A DNA stretch of 41,213 nt from Nostoc punctiforme NIES-2108 (GTDB lineage Bacteria > Cyanobacteriota > Cyanobacteriia > Cyanobacteriales > Nostocaceae), in contig LXQE01000175.1 of NCBI GenBank assembly GCA_003326195.1, positions 1 through 41,213 on the forward strand. The letters are read 5' to 3'. A model generated the notes under the pieces. It was not told the origin of the DNA. It did no database searches and saw only the letters and a list, made by a program, of their open reading frames with translations. The position numbers were made by a program, and so were the translations under genes. Below, piece after piece: positions 17,260-26,057 of this stretch. Numbering within the stretch: the first letter of the stretch is position 1; each line of letters begins with the position of its first letter.

Positions 17260-17808
17260 ATGTACAAAATCGTTACAATTTCTGGTAATCCTTCTCTCAC
17301 CTCTCGTTCTGCTGCAATATTAAATTATGCTCAAGAACTTTGTAGCAAACATCAAATTGAAATAGCATCTATTACAGTACGCGATCTCCCGCCAGAGGAC
17401 TTGATTTACGGGAACTTTGAGAGTCCAGAGGTGAAGAAACTACAGCTTCTCGTTGGGCAAGCAGAGGCAGTAATTATTTCTACACCTGTTTACAATTCTT
17501 CCTACACAGGAATATTAAAAGCTTTGCTAGATTTAATGCCTCAGTATGCTTTTGCTGGTAAAACCATCCTGCCAATTGTTACAGGTGGATCAATCAATCA
17601 CTTGCTGTCAATTGACTATGCGATTAAACCCCTGTTCTCAGCAATGGGAGCTACTCACATTCTCAAGGGAGTTTACGTCGTCAGTTCACAAATTCAGTTC
17701 AATGAGCAGAAAGAAATCCAATTAGATAGCGATATTGAGCAGAGATTAAAAGCTTCTATTCAAGAACTTGTTAATACTTTGACGCAGAAGCAATTGGTGG
17801 CAGTGTAG
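17260..17808 (+). CDS. NAD(P)H-dependent FMN/FAD reductase, SsuE type
   Basis: The 182-residue flavodoxin-like reductase has an N-terminal TISGNPSLTSRSA loop, TPVYNSSYTGILKALLDLMP and the LPIVTGGSINHLLSIDYAIKPLFSAMGA segment typical of SsuE/MsuE. AGGAGA precedes ATG 17260. Known chemistry: reduces free flavin with NAD(P)H and releases it to a two-component partner. Here the obvious partners are the two halogenases, which need FADH2. It sits next to a RibF homologue, making a flavin-supply pair. Confidence 0.92.
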   Translation: MYKIVTISGNPSLTSRSAAILNYAQELCSKHQIEIASITVRDLPPEDLIYGNFESPEVKKLQLLVGQAEAVIISTPVYNSSYTGILKALLDLMPQYAFAGKTILPIVTGGSINHLLSIDYAIKPLFSAMGATHILKGVYVVSSQIQFNEQKEIQLDSDIEQRLKASIQELVNTLTQKQLVAV

Positions 17809-17975
17809 TTTTCTTGACTAGAAAAAGGCAGAGGGCAGGAGGCATAAGTAAAGAACTTATTTTCCCTCTACCAATATAATTAATTGCTAATGATGATATT
17901 GGTAAACCTGCCCCTAAAAGTTCAAAAATCAAATATCAGTTTTATGGTACATTCAAAAAAAAATAATATGTAGTC

Positions 17976-19022
17976 ATGAACAAAATAGCAAATTTTACTA
18001 ATAATGTACGGGTGACTTCCTCTACTTCTGCTGCTTTCACACCAACTGCTGTTGCTCTTGGAAAGTTTGACGGTCTGCATTGTGGTCATCAACAAGTCAT
18101 TCAACCTATTTTGAATCACATCAAAACGCAGAAGTCAGGAAAGAAAAGCCGAACGCTTGCTAAAGAACATATTTATCCTACAGTTGTCACTTTTAATCCG
18201 CATCCACAAGAGTTTTTTACGGGAAAACCTTGGCCTTTATTGACACCCTTACAAGAGAAAGTGCAACAACTACAAAATTGTGGTATTGAACAGCTAGTAT
18301 TATTACCCTTTGATAAAGAATTAACTGCCTTAAGTCCGCAAGATTTTGTAGAAAAGATTTTGGTGCAACAGCTAAAAGCTCAAATGATCAGTGTAGGAGA
18401 GGACTTTCGTTTTGGAAAGCATCGTAGCGGAACTACTAGTGATTTACAAGATATCGCAGCTAAATTTAATATTCCTGTTGTCATTGTTCCTAATTACTCT
18501 TTTAAAGACGAGCGTATTAGCAGTTCCTCTATTCGCCAAGCCTTAGCTAAAGGTGACATCCACCGTGCTAAGGTACTATTAAACTATCCTTATAATTTGA
18601 CAGGAAAAGTTGTTAAAGCACAGCAGTTGGATAGAACCATCGGCTTTTCCCCTGCTAATATTCAACTTGCAGCTAACAAATTGCTACCTCGGCATGGTGT
18701 ATATGCGGTGCGAGTATTCATTGTAAATGAGACTATAGATGATTCATCTTTATCTAACCACCTTTTGCCTATAGGTATAGGAGTTATGAATGTTGCTCAT
18801 CATTTAATAGTCAATGATACCTATCGATCTGTAGAAGTACACCTATTGGACTGGTTAGGCGATTTGTATGATAAGACATTAACAGTACAATTAGAAGAAT
18901 TTTTACGACCAGAGCAAAAGTTCTCCTCCTCAGAAACCCTCAAAGCACAAATTACAGCCGACTGTGGCAAAGCCAGATATCTATTGTTGCGATCAGCTAA
19001 TTTGGATAAATTCGCAGGCTGA
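17976..19022 (+). CDS. ribF: RibF-type riboflavin kinase/FAD synthetase, kinase half degenerate
   Basis: The 348-residue protein has an N-terminal FMN adenylyltransferase domain with GKFDGLHCGHQ, TFNPHPQEFF, and ISSSSIRQAL (usually SSTRIR). The C-terminal riboflavin kinase domain ends typically (LDWLGDLYDKTLTVQLEEFLRPEQKF), but the ATP/Mg-binding GFPTAN motif reads GFSPAN and the usual GxRPTF stretch reads AHHLIV. Kinase activity may therefore be reduced or lost while FAD synthesis persists. In a cluster with two FAD halogenases and a further FAD hydroxylase, a pathway paralogue that boosts FAD is a reasonable role. A weak ribosome site precedes ATG 17976. Confidence 0.88.
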   Translation: MNKIANFTNNVRVTSSTSAAFTPTAVALGKFDGLHCGHQQVIQPILNHIKTQKSGKKSRTLAKEHIYPTVVTFNPHPQEFFTGKPWPLLTPLQEKVQQLQNCGIEQLVLLPFDKELTALSPQDFVEKILVQQLKAQMISVGEDFRFGKHRSGTTSDLQDIAAKFNIPVVIVPNYSFKDERISSSSIRQALAKGDIHRAKVLLNYPYNLTGKVVKAQQLDRTIGFSPANIQLAANKLLPRHGVYAVRVFIVNETIDDSSLSNHLLPIGIGVMNVAHHLIVNDTYRSVEVHLLDWLGDLYDKTLTVQLEEFLRPEQKFSSSETLKAQITADCGKARYLLLRSANLDKFAG

Positions 19023-19383
19023 TAAGCTGTAGTCCTTATTGGGCAAGGGTTTTATGCCACATTCAACTCGATAAACTTAAGTTTATCCTTAACTTACTGT
19101 TCTTGAATGCAAAAAATTTTGCAAGTGGTTAGTATAAACTTAATTGCTCAAAAGCCAGGGTTTTTGGGATGAATCTATGTGATCTAAACATTAGAGAGTA
19201 AAGAATCAGATTGCTCAAAAACCACTATGGATATACACTCTTGCCTGCTCAAAACTATTATTTCTAGTACCAAACGAGTAAGGGTAAATTATTACAGCAA
19301 AAAATAGCAAACAGTAAATAGTGAGCAGGCTTGAAAGTCAGTAAAGCCAGATAAGAACCTTTAATATATTTAATTTGCTGAAC
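19023..19383. promoter_or_regulatory. Intergenic region with palindromes and repeated TGCTCAAAA boxes
   Basis: This 361-bp gap separates ribF from the ThDP gene. It contains a perfect 18-bp palindrome GATAAACTTAAGTTTATC at 19070-19087, a second dyad at 19108-19123 (TGCAAAA/TTTTGCA), and three direct copies of TGCTCAAAA (about 19145, 19212 and 19247). No ORF was seen. The region probably carries a separate promoter for the ThDP/KAS III pair. Confidence 0.5.
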
Positions 19384-21222
19384 ATGAGTACTAAATTTCA
19401 AACTCCCAACACAAAAACAGATATTTCGGTGAAAGGATCAATTGCGTCTTCTGTTTTATCGCAATCTTCACTATCGTTGCTGTATCCACCTTTTGCAGAT
19501 ATATCAAATATCTGCTCGGAGAATATAGCGCCTTCAGTTGGCAATGAAGTTACAGCGTCAGTGTCAGTAGCTTCTGCGGTAGTCAAGATGCTGGAAAAAA
19601 TGGGAGTGCAATATGCGTTTGGTGTTTCGGGGGGAGCGATCGCACCTTTATGGCACAGCCTGGAAAATAGCTCAATCCAAGTGGTTCACTTTCGGCACGA
19701 AGCAGGAGCAGCATTTGCGGCTACAGAGGCACACTTTACTAGCGATCGCCCAGTTGTAGTATTTACTACAGCCGGGCCGGGGATCACAAACGCAATAACA
19801 GGACTATATGCAGCACGCTGGGACGGTGCAAAAGTTATCTTTTTATCGCCGTCTACTTCAGCATCACAGCGAGGAATGTGGGCTTTCCAAGAAACCAGTG
19901 CTTACACAATGCCCAGTGCGGATATATTTACCACAGGAAAACTATTTCATTATGCAACGACTCTAGAAAGCGGCGAGCAGTTGCCAGAAATTGCGCGTAG
20001 GCTAGGGCTGGGTTTAGCTAGACCGGGTGGTTTTGTCGCCCATTTGAGTATTCCAACAGCAGTGCAGACAAGTACAGCCAAAACATCTTGGTCAAAAGTC
20101 AATCTCACTGCACCAGGAGTCACAGTCAGCGAAGAAACAGTTTCAGAATGTGCAGAGTTGATTTCTAGAGGAAAATTCGCCATTTGGGTAGGCTTTGGGG
20201 CTAGAAATGCAGCTAAGGAGATTCGGCAGTTAGCAGAAATAACAGGTGCAGCAGTGATGTGTTCGCCACGGGGTAAAGGAATTTTTCCCGAAGACCATCC
20301 TCAATTTATAGGCAGTACAGGCTTTGGTGGACACAAGTCAGTCTTGAGATATATGCAACAATCTCGACCATTGCACACTCTAGTTTTAGGAACACGATTA
20401 GGAGAACTCACCTCTTTTTGGAATCCCGCAATGATTCCTTTGCAGAGTTTTTTGCATGTTGATATTGACCCAGAAGTACCAGGAACAGCCTATCCAACTG
20501 CCCAGACAGTAGCCATTCAGTCGGATGTGAAATTATTTGTGCGATCGCTACTTAAGCATTTACCGAAAAGTCCTATTGAAACACAGCAGTCATTACCCAA
20601 ACCTGAGTGTGAAATATTCTCATCATCTAACACAGGTGCAGTACGACCAGAGGTATTGATGAATGCAATTCAACAGATAATTGTGGATGCCAGTGATGCC
20701 TTGATCATTGCAGAAGCTGGCAACTCTTTTGCTTGGGGAAATTACATGCTGCGATTTGCCCAACCCGAACGTTACCGCGTTAGTACCGGATTTGGGGCTA
20801 TGGGTCATGCTGTCACAGGTGTTGTAGGCGCTGCCTTAGCCCGGAATGGCAAAGCTGTAGCCATAGTGGGAGATGGTGCGATGTTGATGAACAGTGAGGT
20901 AAGTACGGCTGTCAAATATAAAATTCCTGCCGTTTGGATTGTACTCAACGACTCATGTTACAACATGTGCGCTCAAGGAACAACAATGCAGGGATTTAAC
21001 AATCTTGATATAGAAATTCCGCAAGCGGATTTCGTTAAAATTGCCCAAGGAATGGGAGCTGATGGTATCCGTATCGAAACAGAATCTGACATTCAGTTAG
21101 CCCTAGAGAAAGGGATGCTCTCTCCAGTTCCATTTGTTGTTGATGTAGTAATTGATCCGACTCGGCTAGCACCGATTGGCAGCCGCATTGAGAATCTAAT
21201 TTTGCAAAATACTAGTGGTTGA
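19384..21222 (+). CDS. ThDP-dependent acetolactate-synthase-like enzyme
   Basis: The 612-residue three-domain ThDP enzyme has a PYR domain with the activating Glu in FRHEAGAAFAA, a central domain with VGFGARNA, and a PP domain whose Mg/ThDP motif spans GDGAMLMNSE to NDSCYNM. About 50 residues of low-complexity N-terminal extension precede the PYR domain (begins VASAVVKMLEKMGVQYAFG). ATG 19384 is preferred to the TTG at 19375. Relatives include acetolactate synthase, ScyA (which couples indole-3-pyruvate with hydroxyphenylpyruvate in scytonemin) and the acyloin-forming enzymes of Streptomyces carbazole clusters. With a KAS III-like gene 10 bp downstream, my inference is acyloin coupling of indole-3-pyruvate with a second 2-oxo acid. 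Confidence 0.92.
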   Translation: MSTKFQTPNTKTDISVKGSIASSVLSQSSLSLLYPPFADISNICSENIAPSVGNEVTASVSVASAVVKMLEKMGVQYAFGVSGGAIAPLWHSLENSSIQVVHFRHEAGAAFAATEAHFTSDRPVVVFTTAGPGITNAITGLYAARWDGAKVIFLSPSTSASQRGMWAFQETSAYTMPSADIFTTGKLFHYATTLESGEQLPEIARRLGLGLARPGGFVAHLSIPTAVQTSTAKTSWSKVNLTAPGVTVSEETVSECAELISRGKFAIWVGFGARNAAKEIRQLAEITGAAVMCSPRGKGIFPEDHPQFIGSTGFGGHKSVLRYMQQSRPLHTLVLGTRLGELTSFWNPAMIPLQSFLHVDIDPEVPGTAYPTAQTVAIQSDVKLFVRSLLKHLPKSPIETQQSLPKPECEIFSSSNTGAVRPEVLMNAIQQIIVDASDALIIAEAGNSFAWGNYMLRFAQPERYRVSTGFGAMGHAVTGVVGAALARNGKAVAIVGDGAMLMNSEVSTAVKYKIPAVWIVLNDSCYNMCAQGTTMQGFNNLDIEIPQADFVKIAQGMGADGIRIETESDIQLALEKGMLSPVPFVVDVVIDPTRLAPIGSRIENLILQNTSG

Positions 21223-21232
21223 GAGAAAATCT

Positions 21233-22375
21233 ATGATAGCGTGTCAATCTGTAGGAATTAGCTCACTTGCTTTAAGCTTCCCAAGCATTAAGCGTACAAA
21301 AGAATATTACAGAGAAAATTATCCTGATTTAGTTGCTGATGCAGAGCAAAAAAACTTAGCAAAGCTAATGTCACAAGATAATTTGCCTGCTTGCAACGAA
21401 TTCGACTCCCAAATGCTGCCCTATTTATCAGATCCCTTTCGCGGGACTGTTGAGAAAAGGATACTTGGGCCAGGCGAGTCGTCACTGACCTTGGAGTATC
21501 GTGCCGCTAAAGATGCTTTAGAGGCAGCAAAGCTTTCCGTCGACGATGTTGATCTCTTAATTGTCGGCTCATTCTTACCTGAACATATCGGCTTTGGTAA
21601 TGCTGCCTTCCTCGCCCGCGAAATGGGATTAAATTGTGGTGCATGGAATCTTGATGCAAGCTGTGGTAGTACCCCTGTAGCGCTACAAACTGCCTGTGCT
21701 TTAGTGCAATCAGGAGGATACCGCAATGTATTGGTTGTCATCTCCTGTACTTACTCTCGCTTTTTCAACGAGGACGATACTCTTTCTTGGTTTTTTAGCG
21801 ATGGTGCTGGCGCAATGGTTGTCAGTCCGCTCAAAGCAAACCAAGGCATTCTCAGCACCAAATCTGTAAATACCAGCATGTTGTGTGACCAGTTCTTCTT
21901 TCAACTCACACCAGATGAGCAGGGCAAAGCACGATTACGTATGCAGGTAGATAAGGGTACAAACAAAGTAATTAGCAGAATATCTGCGGGGCTTCTACGT
22001 CAGTGTTGCGAGGGAGCAGTTGCAGCTGCTGGTGTCAGCTTCGACCAAATTGATTGTTTCATTTTCAATACACCCACTGCTTGGTTTGCTGACTTTTGTA
22101 CACAAATACTAAACATTGACTCAGAACGCACAATCAACACTTACCCTCTCTATGCAAACATTGGGCCAGCACTGACTTTAGCTAATTTATATCACGCTGC
22201 CCAGTTGGGTAAGATTCGTGAAAATAATTTAGTTCTCATTTATGGCTTTGGTGCAGCTAGTAGTGCCACTGCAAATGTAATGCGTTGGGGAAAAGTGGCT
22301 TTAGGCTCCGATCCACATCTCAATGTACCTGAACCGGCAGTGAAAACTTCAATAATGAGCCTTGCTTCTTGTTAA
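21233..22375 (+). CDS. KAS III-like (FabH-type) enzyme without the catalytic His
   Basis: The 380-residue thiolase-fold protein has nucleophile Cys144 in DASCGSTPVAL and a conserved Asn309 (YANIGPALTLANL). The position of the catalytic His (usual HQAN) reads N279 in FNTPTAW. A GTG at 21215 would overlap the upstream gene, but ATG 21233 with GAGAG upstream is better. FabH-like enzymes of secondary metabolism that lack the His often condense or transfer acyl groups without decarboxylation. Bacterial carbazole pathways use a KAS III-like enzyme after the ThDP acyloin step (family knowledge). It is the last gene of the + strand cluster. No acyl-carrier protein is encoded nearby, so an acyl-CoA or carrier from primary metabolism would be needed. 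Confidence 0.9.
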   Translation: MIACQSVGISSLALSFPSIKRTKEYYRENYPDLVADAEQKNLAKLMSQDNLPACNEFDSQMLPYLSDPFRGTVEKRILGPGESSLTLEYRAAKDALEAAKLSVDDVDLLIVGSFLPEHIGFGNAAFLAREMGLNCGAWNLDASCGSTPVALQTACALVQSGGYRNVLVVISCTYSRFFNEDDTLSWFFSDGAGAMVVSPLKANQGILSTKSVNTSMLCDQFFFQLTPDEQGKARLRMQVDKGTNKVISRISAGLLRQCCEGAVAAAGVSFDQIDCFIFNTPTAWFADFCTQILNIDSERTINTYPLYANIGPALTLANLYHAAQLGKIRENNLVLIYGFGAASSATANVMRWGKVALGSDPHLNVPEPAVKTSIMSLASC

Positions 22376-22538
22376 CCTAAGTTTAATACATTAGATTTAA
22401 CATATTTTCAAAGCTTTCCCTGACTCGGCTACCGTGTACACACAAGTTAAAAAACTCACTCCACATCGGCTTTAATTTTGGTAGCGAGCGTTATAGATAT
22501 TGTAGCCTTCCCTAGCAGGCAAGGGGCTGGGGTTCTGT
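22376..22538. other. Convergent intergenic region closing the cluster
   Basis: A 163-bp gap between the tail-to-tail KAS III-like and WD40 genes. No clear hairpin with U-run was seen on either strand. Confidence 0.3.
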
Positions 22539-25500
22539 TCAATACTCAACTGCACCCAAGGCTTTCATAGTAGCAATAGTTACTGGACTTACACCTGTTA
22601 CACCATTAATATTCATACCTTCGTAGGATTTAGAGCTTTTTAAAGTTTTCTGACACTCACCAGTTTTGAAATTCCAAAGCTTAATCGTCTCATCTTCACT
22701 GCTACTTGCTAGGGTTTGACCATCAGGACTAAAAGTAACTGACCAAACAAACTTAGAATGTCCAATCAAAGTTCTGATGCACTTACCTGTGCTGATATCC
22801 CACAGTTTCACCGTATGGTCGCCACTACCACTCGCTAGTATATGAGCATCTAGAAAAGCTAGTGAGTGTACAGAACTGGCATGTCCCTCTAAGGTTTTAA
22901 GATGCCGTCCTGTGCTGACATCCCACAACTTAATTGTTTGGTCACTACTACCACTTGCCAACGTGCAACCATTGGGACTGAAGATGAGTGACCAAATCCA
23001 ATCAGTATGACCATCCAAAGTTTGAAGGCAAAGACCAGTACTGACATCCCATAACCTGATTTTTTGGTCATTACTACCACTTGCTAATAAATTACTATTG
23101 GGATTGAAGGCTACTGTCCATACCCAATGAGTATGTCTTTCTAAGGTTTTGACACACTGAGTTGTTTTGATATCCCACAACTTTACTGTCTGGTCTTGAC
23201 TGCCGCTTGCCAATAGATGACCATTGCGGCTAAAAGCAATTGATGTGATTCGATTTGTATGTCCTTGTAATGTTTTGAAGCATTGACCAGTGTTAATATC
23301 CCATAACTTCATTGTTTGATCTTCACTACCACTGGCAAGTATAGTATTTTGAGAAAAAGCAACTGATGTAACCCGATTACTATGACCCTGCAAAATTTTT
23401 AGGCATCTCCCAGTGCTAACATCCCATAGCTTCACTGTTTGGTCATTATTGCCACTAGCAATATAGTTATTATTAGGGCTAAAGGCGACTGACCACACTC
23501 CATTACAATAACCCTGGAAAGTTTTCAGACAAAGACCAGTAGTGACATCCCACAGCTTTACAGTTTGGTCTTCACTGCCACTTGCTAGCGTATAAGTATA
23601 TGGTCTAAAAGCAACTGAAGATATCCTACTATTATGACCGTACAGAGTGGTAAGGCACTGACCAGTAGTAACATCCCACAGCTTAACTGTTTGGTCATCA
23701 CTGCCACTTGCTAAGGTCTGACTATCATAACTAAAGGTAACTGAATTTACACAGTTTTGATGACCCTGTAAAGTTTGAATACATTGATATGTAACAGGAT
23801 TTAATAGCTTTATTGTTTGGTCACAATAACCTATAGCCAAAGTTTGACCATCTGGACTAAAGGCGACTGACCTCACTTCACTATCTTGATACTCTAGAGT
23901 TTTTAAGCATTGATAGGTTTTGAGATCCCATAACCTTACCTTTTGGTCATCGCTACCACTAACAAGTATAGTACCTTGAGAATTGAAGGCAACTGATGTA
24001 ACTCGATTACTATGTCCATGCAAAGTTTTGAGTAGTTGACCACTAGTAGCATCCCATAGCTTCACTGTTTGATCTTCACTACCACTGGCAAGCATAGTAC
24101 CATGAGGATGGAAAACAACTGACCATATTCCACCACTATGATCCTGCAAATTTGCTAGGCATTGCCCACTGTTAGCATCCCATAGTTTCACTGTTTGATC
24201 AGCGCTACCACTAGCAATAACATAACCATCAGGACTAAAAGTAATCGGCCAAACAAAACCTGTATGTCCCCTAATAGTTAGCAGTTGTCTGCCATCTGTA
24301 ACTTGATACAGGCTAATATCACCGTTCGTATCCCCCATAGCCAAAACTTTCCCATTTGGGTTGAATGCCACAGAATGAATACCACCTATGGTTGCAGCAA
24401 AAACACACTTCGCTAAATTAGCATGAGTAAAATTTGTGTTGTGCAAATTCACGTATCTCATATCTGCTTGCCAAATAGTCAGATTAGAAAAATCGTAACC
24501 AGTTAAATCTGTTTCTAAACGACAAAGCAGATTCAGAATATTTCCAGCTGTATAACTTTGTTCTAGAGAAGATGTTGCTTGTAATCTTGCTAAAATTTGA
24601 ATAAATTGATTTTCAAGGCTTTTTTTATTTCTATAGTGAGTAAGTAGCTTATTAATAAGTGGTTGAATAATGACTTGTATTTGGGTATTAATAATATAGT
24701 CTTTGGCTGTCGCTTTCATCAAAGCATGACTCCGAAAAAGCTGGAGGTCATGAGTGACAATCTCTTCATTAACCTGCTCTATCAACCGTTGAGTTATATA
24801 TTCCATGACTACAGGTTGTAGCATGAAGAGTAATGCGTTTTGTTCAATCAGCGATCGCCGTCTTAAAGATTCCAGAGCTTCTAATAATTTTACTTTTGGT
24901 ATTGATGAATATATATCTTCTCGCAATTCTGATAGTGAAACTGGCTCAAGATTAATCGCTAACCAGTACATTATTTCTTTTTCTAAATCTAACAAGCGCG
25001 AAAACTGCTGGTCTAACAAATCGCAAATATCACCGAAAACGACTGTTTCTTGTCCCAAAAATTCAGAAATGCTGCCATTAAATAAATCTTGAATGGTTGT
25101 CGCAACTATTTTTAAAGCTAAAACATTACCACCATAGCGCCCAACTAAAGTTCTGCTCAATTGTGACTCTGATACAGAGATACCCTTTATTTTTAATATT
25201 TCCTGCCCATCTTCTGGCTTGAGACCATTCAGCAGTAATGAGCGAACAGATAGGGATTTTCCTTGCTGTGAGGCTATCTCTTTAGGTTTTTCTCTACCTG
25301 TCAGTACTAAGCAGCTTTGGTGAGTAGCTTCTCCCACAAGTTTGAGTAACTCACCATACCCCTCATATCCTTCACGATAAATTCCGGCTCGACTTCCATC
25401 ACGCATAATCGACTCTAGATTATCTAGGATTAGCAAACAGCGATGCTCCCGTAAATAGCTTATTAGCCGCAATATTCTGTCGCCTACGTTTTCTGGTAAG

Positions 25501-26057
25501 GTAGTTTCTGTTTCTTGATTATCGCTAAGGAATTGGATTAAGTTAGTCAGCAAAGCTTTAACAGATGGAGCTTCTCGCAGTGATCGCCAAATTATATATT
25601 CAAAATTGTCCTTAATCTGTTCTGCTAGTTTTATAGCCAGAGCTGTCTTACCAATTCCTCCCATTCCCAGCAGTGCTACTACTCGGCAGTTTTCTCTCAG
25701 AACCCATTGCTCTAAAGTAGCTAATTCTTCTTGTCGTCCATAAAAAACTGATACACAAATTGCTTTTCCCCAATCTTGGTGCTGAGATTGGTTTGAACTG
25801 ACATAGTAAGTTTTATCTAGTTCTAAATCAAAAGCTTTGAAAAAAAGCTCAAGTGTTAGTTTGTCAACTCCTTCCTCACGGGAAAGCACTTTGGAAATTG
25901 TCGCTGTGTTGACTCCGACTCGATCACTCAAATCTTCAAGAGTATACTTGTTCCCATAATTGTCGTTTAATTCTAACGCTAGTTTGCTCGATTGAAGTTT
26001 TTGCAAACCTTCAGGAGTTAGGAGAACACCACGTTTGCGTCTTTGCTTTTTAGGCAT
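22539..26057 (-). CDS. STAND-family HTH / NB-ARC ATPase / WD40 protein
   Basis: The 1172-residue protein has three parts. Residues 1 to about 90 hold an HTH-like domain (YTLEDLSDRVGVNTATISKVL). An NB-ARC NTPase follows, with P-loop GMGGIGKTALA and Walker B LLILDNLE. From about residue 560 there are 14 WD40 repeats with the unit SGSxDQTVKLWD, enough for two seven-bladed propellers. Such STAND proteins are abundant in filamentous cyanobacteria; some act as ligand-triggered oligomerising switches in signalling, cell death or phage defence, but the function here is unknown. Highly similar repeats suggest recent internal duplication. It converges on the cluster and does not appear to be co-transcribed with it. 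A GGCATTATT motif is duplicated around the start codon, giving two closely spaced ATGs, only the second in frame. Confidence 0.93.
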   Translation of the reverse strand: MPKKQRRKRGVLLTPEGLQKLQSSKLALELNDNYGNKYTLEDLSDRVGVNTATISKVLSREEGVDKLTLELFFKAFDLELDKTYYVSSNQSQHQDWGKAICVSVFYGRQEELATLEQWVLRENCRVVALLGMGGIGKTALAIKLAEQIKDNFEYIIWRSLREAPSVKALLTNLIQFLSDNQETETTLPENVGDRILRLISYLREHRCLLILDNLESIMRDGSRAGIYREGYEGYGELLKLVGEATHQSCLVLTGREKPKEIASQQGKSLSVRSLLLNGLKPEDGQEILKIKGISVSESQLSRTLVGRYGGNVLALKIVATTIQDLFNGSISEFLGQETVVFGDICDLLDQQFSRLLDLEKEIMYWLAINLEPVSLSELREDIYSSIPKVKLLEALESLRRRSLIEQNALLFMLQPVVMEYITQRLIEQVNEEIVTHDLQLFRSHALMKATAKDYIINTQIQVIIQPLINKLLTHYRNKKSLENQFIQILARLQATSSLEQSYTAGNILNLLCRLETDLTGYDFSNLTIWQADMRYVNLHNTNFTHANLAKCVFAATIGGIHSVAFNPNGKVLAMGDTNGDISLYQVTDGRQLLTIRGHTGFVWPITFSPDGYVIASGSADQTVKLWDANSGQCLANLQDHSGGIWSVVFHPHGTMLASGSEDQTVKLWDATSGQLLKTLHGHSNRVTSVAFNSQGTILVSGSDDQKVRLWDLKTYQCLKTLEYQDSEVRSVAFSPDGQTLAIGYCDQTIKLLNPVTYQCIQTLQGHQNCVNSVTFSYDSQTLASGSDDQTVKLWDVTTGQCLTTLYGHNSRISSVAFRPYTYTLASGSEDQTVKLWDVTTGLCLKTFQGYCNGVWSVAFSPNNNYIASGNNDQTVKLWDVSTGRCLKILQGHSNRVTSVAFSQNTILASGSEDQTMKLWDINTGQCFKTLQGHTNRITSIAFSRNGHLLASGSQDQTVKLWDIKTTQCVKTLERHTHWVWTVAFNPNSNLLASGSNDQKIRLWDVSTGLCLQTLDGHTDWIWSLIFSPNGCTLASGSSDQTIKLWDVSTGRHLKTLEGHASSVHSLAFLDAHILASGSGDHTVKLWDISTGKCIRTLIGHSKFVWSVTFSPDGQTLASSSEDETIKLWNFKTGECQKTLKSSKSYEGMNINGVTGVSPVTIATMKALGAVEY

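Noticed and set aside
573..22375. Indolocarbazole (rebeccamycin/tjipanazole-type) or hapalindole-type cluster
   Set aside because: No RebO/RebD-like oxidase or chromopyrrolic acid synthase, no isonitrile synthase, prenyltransferase or Stig cyclase was seen.
22700..24350. CRISPR-like or tandem DNA repeat array
   Set aside because: The periodic similarity of about 126 bp is the coding sequence of WD40 repeats, open in one frame throughout.
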